From Flavobacteriaceae bacterium (GTDB taxonomy: Bacteria > Bacteroidota > Bacteroidia > Flavobacteriales > Flavobacteriaceae), in NCBI GenBank assembly GCA_019090365.1, contig JAHRWC010000067.1, positions 1 through 11,679 of the forward strand: DNA of 11,679 bases, written 5' to 3'. The notes under the pieces are model-generated. The model searched no databases. It was given only the letters and a program-made list of their open reading frames with translations, and was not told the DNA's origin. The translations under genes were made by a program, and so were the position numbers. This document shows positions 6,826-11,679 of the stretch, piece by piece. How positions within the stretch are numbered: the first letter of the stretch is position 1; every line of letters starts with the position of its first letter.

Positions 6826-7392
6826 ATGTTCAATAAAAATATAAAAATAGTTTTAACTGCTTTAATTATAGGAATTGCTGTTTGGCAATTTATAGAAGGG
6901 AATATTGGTAATGGTATTATGTACATATTATTATCAACTATTTTTGTATTTCTATACTTTAAAAATGAAATTATACTTCTTTCTTTTTTAAGATTACGTA
7001 AACAAGATTTTCCTGGTGCTAAAAAATGGCTAGATAAAATTAAAAACCCTAAAGCCTCATTAACAAGAAAGCAACAAGGGTATCATAGTTATTTAAATGG
7101 TTTAATGGTTTCTCAAACCAATATGAATGAAGCTGAAAAGTATTTTAAAAATGCAATAAGCTTAGGATTATCTATGGATGCTGATTTAGCTATGGCTAAA
7201 CTTAATTTAGCTGGAATTGCGATGTCAAAAAACAGAAAAAGAGAAGCAGAAACGCTCCTTTCTGAAGCAAAAAAGCTAGATAAACATGACATGTTATCTG
7301 ACCAAATAAAGATGATGAAACAGCAAATGAAGAAAGCTGGGCAACCTAAACAACAATTTGGTCGTGCAGCTGGAAGAGGCGGCAGACGTTAA
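6826..7392 (+). CDS. Membrane-anchored tetratricopeptide-repeat protein
   Basis: A 188-residue protein. Two adjacent hydrophobic segments (about 7-24 and 29-46) form an N-terminal hairpin in the membrane, separated by the short loop FIEGNIGNG. A soluble helical part (about 55-170) contains TPR-like units, most clearly the pairs around MNEAEKYFKNAISLGL (100-115) and RKREAETLLSEAKKLD (137-152), where the small/large residue spacing fits TPR helices. It ends in a basic Lys/Gln-rich helix and a Gly-Arg tail (GRAAGRGGRR, 179-188). I recognise the same architecture as a conserved unnamed flavobacterial protein; the first segment may be assigned to a small DUF2892-like family. Its role is unknown: TPRs suggest a protein-binding scaffold on the cytoplasmic face, and the basic tail could bind nucleic acid or phospholipid (inference). 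It has its own -7 box, and no hairpin terminator follows. Confidence 0.78.
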   Translation: MFNKNIKIVLTALIIGIAVWQFIEGNIGNGIMYILLSTIFVFLYFKNEIILLSFLRLRKQDFPGAKKWLDKIKNPKASLTRKQQGYHSYLNGLMVSQTNMNEAEKYFKNAISLGLSMDADLAMAKLNLAGIAMSKNRKREAETLLSEAKKLDKHDMLSDQIKMMKQQMKKAGQPKQQFGRAAGRGGRR

Positions 7393-7497
7393 TTTTTTAT
7401 AATATTTTTTTACCTCGACAATTCTTATACCATAAGCACTTAATCTTTATTATTAGCTTTTAATCAGGTAGTTAACCATTATCTTGTAAGAAATGAT

Positions 7498-7505
7498 TAC
7501 ATTTG
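7498..7505 (+). promoter_or_regulatory. -7 box of the thioredoxin-like gene
   Basis: TACATTTG matches the TAnnTTTG consensus exactly, 17 nt before the ATG at 7523. The nearest upstream TTG (7484-7486) is only 11 nt away, too close for a standard -33 element. The box suggests transcription separate from the TPR gene; the leader would be about 10 nt. Confidence 0.5.
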
Positions 7506-7522
7506 CAGCTCATTTTTAACAA

Positions 7523-8227
7523 ATGTCTATGGGTAGAAAACTACTTTATCTTTTCTTATTAGTGACATTTACAGCTCTATCACAAGATAATGAGCCAAGG
7601 GTTCTATTTTCTAAAGCGGTAGGTGAAAACATTAGAAGCTATACTCATAAATCGCAAGATGCTTTTACTAATGGTGAATATGAAAGAGCAAAATTTCTTT
7701 TTGACTCCTTAATTAATAATGTCATCAACGGTAGCTATTTAGACAACTTTAAAGTTAAAAAATTATCGGGTCGAAAAATTGAACTTGATCATTTTAAAAA
7801 ACCAGTTTTTTTAATGACTTATGCATCTTGGTGTGCACCTGGAAAAGGTGAAATACCAGCATTGAATGACATTGCAAAACAATACCACAAAGAAATAGAC
7901 TTCGTTATACTTTTTTGGGATACAAAGAAAAAAGTAAGAAAAGCATCAAAATATTACAATCGAAAAATAACAATACTTTACATAGATGAAAAAGAAAACG
8001 TTCATGATCATATTATTGAACGTATGAAACACAGTGTAGGTTTTCCAACTTCTTTCTTTATTGATGAAGATAAAAGAATAATAGATGTTCGTCGTGGTGT
8101 CCTGCATCCTTATGATGAAGAATATGAAGTTTCTTTCGAATTAAATCACAGTTCCTTTTTAAAAGGTATTGAACTTCTAAGAAAATACAAAAAAGGAGAA
8201 GAAATTTTAGCAGAGAAAAATAAATAG
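7523..8227 (+). CDS. Exported TlpA/thioredoxin-like protein with a single-cysteine CAPG site
   Basis: A 234-residue protein with a signal peptide (MGRKLLYLFLLVTFTALSQ, about 3-21), so it acts in the periplasm. A helical N-terminal extension (about 25-75) precedes a thioredoxin fold (about 78-225). Fold markers are the strand FLMTYASWCAPGKGEIPALN (96-115), the FVILFWDT strand (127-134) and the cis-proline loop GFPTSFFID (173-181, Pro175). In TlpA/ResA reductases the active site is WCxPC; here it is WCAPG, with Gly107 in place of the resolving Cys. Cys104 is the only cysteine in the protein, so ordinary intramolecular disulfide exchange is impossible; it could work as a monothiol, by mixed disulfides, or as a non-redox binder. 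ATG at 7523 or 7529 could start it; the second gives the cleaner signal peptide. Its stop abuts the stop of the convergent gene. Confidence 0.82.
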   Translation: MSMGRKLLYLFLLVTFTALSQDNEPRVLFSKAVGENIRSYTHKSQDAFTNGEYERAKFLFDSLINNVINGSYLDNFKVKKLSGRKIELDHFKKPVFLMTYASWCAPGKGEIPALNDIAKQYHKEIDFVILFWDTKKKVRKASKYYNRKITILYIDEKENVHDHIIERMKHSVGFPTSFFIDEDKRIIDVRRGVLHPYDEEYEVSFELNHSSFLKGIELLRKYKKGEEILAEKNK

Positions 8228-8596
8228 TTATTTCCCAAAAAACATTTTAATCGCTATAAAAAGTAATATCACACTGAATACTTTTTTCATCATTGCTTGG
8301 TTGATTGAAATAGCAAACTTAGATCCAAAATATCCTCCAACCACAAAAGACAAGCCAATAATAATGGCGAATTTCCAGTTTACATGACCAGCATTATAAT
8401 AATTATATGCAGCTAAAAACGTAACAGGAATAGCAAGTACAGCAAGACTAGTACCTTGAGCTTCGTGTTGAGAAAACCCTAATAGAACAATCATTAAGGG
8501 AATCATAATTACTCCTCCTCCCACTCCCATAAACCCACTAAAAACACCAGCTAATAGTCCTATAACTATTAAAGAAATAATTAAAGTTAAATTCAT
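8228..8596 (-). CDS. Half-size TauE/SafE (TSUP) family membrane protein
   Basis: A 122-residue, very hydrophobic protein with four predicted membrane segments (about 5-23, 27-40, 50-67 and 75-95, with a further hydrophobic stretch 105-120). The first loop GFMGVGGGVIMIPLM (21-35) and HEAQGTSLAVLAIP (44-57) are the signature of one TSUP repeat. Classical sulfite/sulfonate exporters and related carriers of this family have about 250 residues with two such repeats; only one is present, and it is complete from signature to end, not broken. A working transporter would need at least a dimer (inference). The substrate is unknown; organosulfur anions are known for some relatives. It starts 6 nt after the lytic transglycosylase stop, so it is cotranscribed with it. 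Its stop directly abuts the stop of the opposing gene. Confidence 0.85.
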   Translation of the reverse strand: MNLTLIISLIVIGLLAGVFSGFMGVGGGVIMIPLMIVLLGFSQHEAQGTSLAVLAIPVTFLAAYNYYNAGHVNWKFAIIIGLSFVVGGYFGSKFAISINQAMMKKVFSVILLFIAIKMFFGK

Positions 8597-8602
8597 AATT
8601 TA

Positions 8603-9538
8603 TTATTGTCCTGAAGTATTATAATGTCCTTTTTCTGGAATTTCAATGAAGTATTCCTTACCCGATGCATTCTTTAAAAAATTATCACGTAACCATGGGT
8701 TGTGTCTTTTTAATACTTTATAGGTTATATCATATTTCTGAGCAAATTGCGCAAAATTTGTTACCGCTGTATCTACTTTTACTTTATAAGTTGGTATTGG
8801 ATGATATAAATCTTTATCTCTAAAATTAAAACCATACTTCTTAGGGTTTGAAAGTATTTCCTTAAAAGCTAATATTCTAAACACATAACGACTTGTTTCA
8901 TCATTTAATAAAAGGTCATAATAATTTCCTTTAGATAATTGTCTTTTCTGTTGTTTTCCAATTCCACCATTTCCAGCATTATATGCTGCAGCTGCTAATG
9001 TCCAATTTCCAAATCTCTTTTTTGCATTCTTTAAATAATCGGCTGCAACTTTTGTTGCTAATTCTAGGTTATAACGCTCATCAACATAATCGTTAATCTC
9101 AAGCCCATACTCTCTTCCAGTACCTTTCATGAAATGCCAAAAACCTGCTGCTCCTGCATGCGATTTATTATTCATCAATCCACTTTCAGCAATAGCCAAG
9201 TATTTAAAATCATCAGGAATACCATGTTCCTTTAGTAAAGGTTCTATTATTGGAAAAAACTTATTTGCACGCTTAAAAATTAACAAACCGTTTGATTGCC
9301 AATAGGTATTTACAAGTAATTCTCTATCAAATCTTTCTCTAACTTCAGGGTCATTTAATGGTACCGTTTCTCCAGCAAAATCAATACTTTCAGGCATTGG
9401 AAGTGCATAAATATTATAATCATTTACTAATTTCACTTCTAAATTTTCATCAGAAGGTGCATCCTGTACTGCATTGATTAAAAACCCACCCATCGCTAAA
9501 AGACCAATAACGAATACTATTTTTGTTGCATACTTCAT
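8603..9538 (-). CDS. Lytic transglycosylase, MltD-like (GH23), with a LysM-like tail
   Basis: Cleaves the MurNAc-GlcNAc bond of peptidoglycan to give 1,6-anhydroMurNAc ends, in the periplasm. The 311-residue protein has an N-terminal signal/anchor segment (about 6-23; no cysteine lipobox), a linker (24-90), an SLT catalytic domain (about 95-230) and a LysM-like C-terminal part (about 248-302). Catalytic Glu118 lies in LAIAESGLMNN; the AGAAGFWHFMKGTGREYGL block (129-146) and AAAAYNAGNGGI (182-193) are family hallmarks. The usual Gln of the AGxWQFM block is His135 here, a small deviation. The LysM-like tail (TYKVKVDTAVTNFAQFAQ, YKVLKRHNPWL) is divergent but keeps the family rhythm. The TSUP gene follows after 6 nt and the alpha/beta hydrolase precedes by 57 nt. 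No clear promoter is seen in that gap, so one transcription unit is plausible. Confidence 0.88.
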   Translation of the reverse strand: MKYATKIVFVIGLLAMGGFLINAVQDAPSDENLEVKLVNDYNIYALPMPESIDFAGETVPLNDPEVRERFDRELLVNTYWQSNGLLIFKRANKFFPIIEPLLKEHGIPDDFKYLAIAESGLMNNKSHAGAAGFWHFMKGTGREYGLEINDYVDERYNLELATKVAADYLKNAKKRFGNWTLAAAAYNAGNGGIGKQQKRQLSKGNYYDLLLNDETSRYVFRILAFKEILSNPKKYGFNFRDKDLYHPIPTYKVKVDTAVTNFAQFAQKYDITYKVLKRHNPWLRDNFLKNASGKEYFIEIPEKGHYNTSGQ

Positions 9539-9595
9539 AATTCCTAATTTTAAATAAAGATAAATAAAATGTTTTCTTAATTAAGTTATAGCCTA

Positions 9596-10258
9596 CTATT
9601 TTTCGATTATTTTAACTATTTCTGAAGATACTGTATTTGCTTTATACATTATCATTACGTGCGTCCCTTTTTCTACAGGAATATAATCTTTAATATTCTT
9701 AATAGGAAAAACAGCATCTCGTCCACCATGAATATGATTTACATTTGGCACTTCTTCTTCTCTATCCCAACAAACCATTTGTTCAATTGCCCAATCCAGA
9801 TAATCTTTATCTCTAACTGAAAGATATTCTTGATACAAAGCCAATCTCTTTTTAGATTTTGGTCCGATAGAAAATTTAGTCAAATCACTAATGCTTAACA
9901 CTAGTTTAGTAGGAACTAGTTTATAAGCTTTGGTTTTTTTTGCGTACTGCAATCTTTTAGGAAGTTCAAATTTCGATTTAACACTAGAAATTATGATTAG
10001 TTTTTTTAAATCCAGAAACAAACTCATTTCTTGTACTACAACTCCACCAAAAGAAACTCCAATTAGCACAGCATTTTCATGTAATACTTGTTTAGAAAAT
10101 CGCTCAGCATATTCCTGTAATGATTCTTTTTTATTCGGAATCAACCACTCTAAAATATGAAGATCATATCTTTCTTCAGGAAGTAAAATATGCTTAAAAA
10201 TTTCTTTACCAGCAGCTAGTCCGGGTACAAAATACACATGAATTTTAGGTTGAAACAT
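9596..10258 (-). CDS. Small alpha/beta hydrolase
   Basis: A 220-residue cytoplasmic protein (no signal peptide) with an alpha/beta-hydrolase core. The nucleophile elbow is GVSFGG (67-72, Ser69); Asp181 in HGGRD and His200 in GTHVMIM complete a plausible catalytic triad in the usual order, each followed by the expected context. The oxyanion-hole stretch near VYFVPGL (8-14) is also conserved in form. The sequence is short for the superfamily, with a helical cap of about 50 residues (105-160). It could be an esterase, lipase-like or thioesterase; substrate cannot be told. It lies upstream of the transglycosylase on the same strand. A 12-bp palindrome (10301-10312) lies 43-54 nt upstream of its start. 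Confidence 0.8.
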   Translation of the reverse strand: MFQPKIHVYFVPGLAAGKEIFKHILLPEERYDLHILEWLIPNKKESLQEYAERFSKQVLHENAVLIGVSFGGVVVQEMSLFLDLKKLIIISSVKSKFELPKRLQYAKKTKAYKLVPTKLVLSISDLTKFSIGPKSKKRLALYQEYLSVRDKDYLDWAIEQMVCWDREEEVPNVNHIHGGRDAVFPIKNIKDYIPVEKGTHVMIMYKANTVSSEIVKIIEK

Positions 10259-10300
10259 AGGGCTTTAACGATAGAAATTTAGTCTAGCTCAATTATATTT

Positions 10301-10312
10301 TGTAAATTTACA
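10301..10312. promoter_or_regulatory. Perfect 12-bp palindrome TGTAAATTTACA
   Basis: A fully symmetrical 12-mer located 43-54 nt upstream of the alpha/beta hydrolase start, inside the gap before the possible 28-residue ORF. Its form resembles operator half-sites with TGTA/TACA ends. The minus-strand TAAATTTA within it is one base away from a -7 box (TAnnTTTG). In AT-rich DNA such a palindrome may occur by chance, so a regulatory role is only a possibility. Confidence 0.2.
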
Positions 10313-10322
10313 TCTTAAAGGA

Positions 10323-10409
10323 CTACAATCCTAACGTATTTGATATGATCCCTGCAACACTCATAAAAACAAATATTAGAATTAACCATAACCATTTTAG
10401 TAATACCAT
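10323..10409 (-). CDS. Possible 28-residue single-span membrane peptide
   Basis: An ORF of 28 codons beginning at the ATG at 10409 and stopping with TAG at 10323-10325. The peptide starts MVLLKWLWLILIFVF and ends SNTLGL: one hydrophobic segment of about 20 residues with a Lys and two Trp near the N-terminal interface and a short polar end, like small membrane proteins. It lies 64 nt upstream of the alpha/beta hydrolase on the same strand and starts 21 nt from the divergent GNAT gene start. No recognisable ribosome-binding site or -7 box supports it, and short T-rich ORFs can look hydrophobic by chance. No family recognised. The rest of 10259-10430 shows nothing else. Confidence 0.3.
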   Translation of the reverse strand: MVLLKWLWLILIFVFMSVAGIISNTLGL

Positions 10410-10430
10410 CCATTCTTAAAATTATCCCCT

Positions 10431-10730
10431 ATGATTGAAGATGTAGCAATTACCGACAATGAATTTTTAAGACAATTTGAATTAGAAGTTGGAGACAACA
10501 TGGCTCGAATTGAATATGCTTTACAAGAAAGAAAAATATTTCTAACCAAATATTCTATGTGTGCAGATATGGAAGAACAAGGTTTTAGAGATATTTTTAT
10601 TAAAGCTGTATTTGAGGAAGTTAAAGACAGAGGCATTCATTTAGTTCCAACAAGTCCTGAAATAGCATCTTTTCTGCGTAAAAATAGAAGAAAATATAAA
10701 AGTCTACTCCCTATAGGAATTAATATTTAG
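10431..10730 (+). CDS. Small GNAT-type N-acetyltransferase-like protein, degenerate acetyl-CoA site
   Basis: A 99-residue protein resembling the short GNAT proteins of the COG2388 (YjdJ/NATD1-like) type, whose usual length is 90-100. Matching elements: FELEVGDNMARIEYALQERKIFLTK (16-40, the beta-strand pair of the fold), a helix IFIKAVFEEVKDRGI (55-69) and the LVPTSPEIASFLRKNRRKY end (71-89). In typical members the loop after the helix strand is glycine-rich (QGxG/A-like) to hold the CoA pyrophosphate; here it reads EEQGFRDIF with only one Gly (51). The usual Cys of the VPxC motif is replaced (VPTSP). Catalytic activity is therefore doubtful (inference). I recall similar flavobacterial sequences annotated as N-acetyltransferases, so this may be a lineage-specific form rather than decay. 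No nearby -7 box was found. Its stop is 5 nt from the convergent mtaB stop. Confidence 0.65.
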   Translation: MIEDVAITDNEFLRQFELEVGDNMARIEYALQERKIFLTKYSMCADMEEQGFRDIFIKAVFEEVKDRGIHLVPTSPEIASFLRKNRRKYKSLLPIGINI

Positions 10731-10735
10731 CTAGA

Positions 10736-11679
10736 CTAATTTAATACTTCTTCTTCTACAAATTTAAATCGAACTAAACCATCTTCATCAATTTCAGTAA
10801 GCTGAATGGTATGCAATGTATTCACAAATTCAGGGTTCCATGGCGTTTTTACTTTTACGTAATTTTCTGTGAAACCATGGATATATCCTAGTTTGTTTTC
10901 ACTTTCAAATAAAACAGTACGAGTGCTTCCTAACTGACTTTCATAAAAAGCTCTACGCTTCTTAACAGAAAGACCCCTCAACATTTTGCTGCGCTTCTTA
11001 CGTACATTTAGAGCAACTACTCCATCCATTTCAACCGCTTCAGTATTATCTCTTTCAGAATAGGTAAACACATGGAGATATGATACATCCAATTCATTTA
11101 AAAAATGATAGGTCTCCAAAAATAATTCATCTGTTTCACCTGGAAATCCAACAATAACATCTACACCAACACAAGCATGCGGCATGACCTGCTTTATTTT
11201 CTTAACACGATCAACATATAATTCTTTTAAATAACGACGCTTCATTAACTTTAAAAGTTCATTACTTCCACTTTGCAATGGAATATGAAAATGAGGAACA
11301 AACGTTTTTGAATTTGCTACAAAATCAATGCTTTCATTTTTCAATAAGTTTGGTTCGATTGAAGAAATACGAAGCCTTTCTATTCCTTTGACTTCATCCA
11401 AATCTTTAATCAGTTCTAAAAATGTATGCTCATGCTTTTTATTACCATACTCTCCTTTTCCATAATCACCAATGTTTACACCAGTTAATACGATTTCTTT
11501 AATACCCTTTTCTGAAATTTCAGCAGCGTTTTTTAGCACATTAGTTAACGTATCACTTCTAGAAATTCCTCTTGCTAATGGAATCGTACAATAAGTACAT
11601 TTATAATCACAACCATCTTGGACTTTGAGAAATGCTCGAGTACGGTCTCCTATAGAATAAGAACCAACATAAAAATCAG
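10736..11679 (-). CDS. mtaB: tRNA t6A37 methylthiotransferase MtaB (5' end outside the window)
   Basis: Radical-SAM enzyme that adds a methylthio group to t6A at position 37 of tRNAs reading ANN codons. The window holds the last 313 residues; the reading frame stays open to the window edge, and full-length members have about 440 residues, so roughly the N-terminal 125 (most of the UPF0004 domain with its three cluster cysteines) lie outside. The radical-SAM cluster motif CDYKCTYC is visible (codons at 11588-11611), followed by PLARGISRS, LTGVNIGDYGKG and PLQSGSNELLKLMKRRY, which separate MtaB from MiaB and RimO. The C-terminal TRAM domain (about the last 65 residues) binds tRNA. A GTG at 11539 is in frame but internal. 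The gene converges on the GNAT gene with a 5-nt gap. Confidence 0.93.
   Translation of the reverse strand, partial: DFYVGSYSIGDRTRAFLKVQDGCDYKCTYCTIPLARGISRSDTLTNVLKNAAEISEKGIKEIVLTGVNIGDYGKGEYGNKKHEHTFLELIKDLDEVKGIERLRISSIEPNLLKNESIDFVANSKTFVPHFHIPLQSGSNELLKLMKRRYLKELYVDRVKKIKQVMPHACVGVDVIVGFPGETDELFLETYHFLNELDVSYLHVFTYSERDNTEAVEMDGVVALNVRKKRSKMLRGLSVKKRRAFYESQLGSTRTVLFESENKLGYIHGFTENYVKVKTPWNPEFVNTLHTIQLTEIDEDGLVRFKFVEEEVLN

Noticed and set aside
9930..10160. Plus-strand open frame of 76 codons inside the alpha/beta hydrolase
   Set aside because: It is a shadow of the hydrolase coding sequence, which includes the catalytic serine region on the minus strand.
10397..10636. Minus-strand open frame of 79 codons opposite the GNAT gene
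   Set aside because: It is a shadow of the GNAT-like gene, which has the better fold match and family resemblance.
10279..10739. 11-bp inverted repeat TTAGTCTAGCT (10279-10289) and AGCTAGACTAA (10729-10739) flanking the GNAT gene
   Set aside because: Many 11-bp inverted matches are expected by chance in an AT-rich window of this size, there is no transposase, and no target-site duplication is seen.
11537..11539. GTG as start codon of the mtaB fragment
   Set aside because: The frame continues upstream to the window edge and includes the radical-SAM CxxxCxxC motif, so this GTG is an internal valine.

Overview
The window looks like chromosomal DNA from a marine-type member of the Flavobacteriaceae (Bacteroidota). 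Evidence: very AT-rich sequence, a C-terminal type IX secretion (T9SS type A) sorting domain, SPII and SPI signal peptides ending in the flavobacterial style, Bacteroidota-type promoters (TTTG - 18 nt - TAnnTTTG), starts without Shine-Dalgarno sequences, and a short CarB of about 950 residues. I see no insertion sequence, phage gene, CRISPR array, tRNA or rRNA.

Layout, left to right. (1) 116-2459, minus strand: a tight four-gene envelope operon, read right to left: mono-haem cytochrome c lipoprotein, YceI-family periplasmic protein, membrane-anchored OB-fold protein, DUF5777 beta-barrel. It ends at a hairpin plus T-tract at 116-146, and a likely -7 box lies at 2452-2459. (2) 2565-6277, minus: carB, followed after 5 nt by a secreted T9SS-sorted protein with a beta-sandwich domain. 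CarB lacks the C-terminal regulatory (MGS-like) domain. (3) 6326-6644, minus: rpmH (ribosomal protein L34, 53 aa, 6380-6541) with a near-ideal promoter and a strong terminator. (4) 6826-8227, plus: a membrane-anchored TPR protein and, after its own promoter-like box, an exported thioredoxin-fold protein whose active site is CAPG instead of CxxC. (5) 8228-10258, minus: alpha/beta hydrolase, lytic transglycosylase and a half-size TauE/SafE (TSUP) membrane protein, possibly one transcription unit, with a possible 28-residue membrane peptide upstream (10323-10409). (6) 10431-10730, plus: a small, degenerate GNAT-type acetyltransferase. (7) 10736-11679, minus: the C-terminal 313 residues of MtaB, the tRNA ms2t6A37 methylthiotransferase, cut by the window end.

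Much of the content is housekeeping (pyrimidine/arginine precursor synthesis, translation, tRNA modification, cell-wall turnover). The part that most resembles an uncharacterised system is the cytochrome c / YceI / OB-fold / DUF5777 operon: four envelope proteins predicted for the periplasm, inner membrane and outer membrane, with one redox cofactor between them. Other points worth attention are the CarB without its allosteric domain, the single-cysteine TlpA-like protein, the half-size TSUP, and the possible small membrane peptide.
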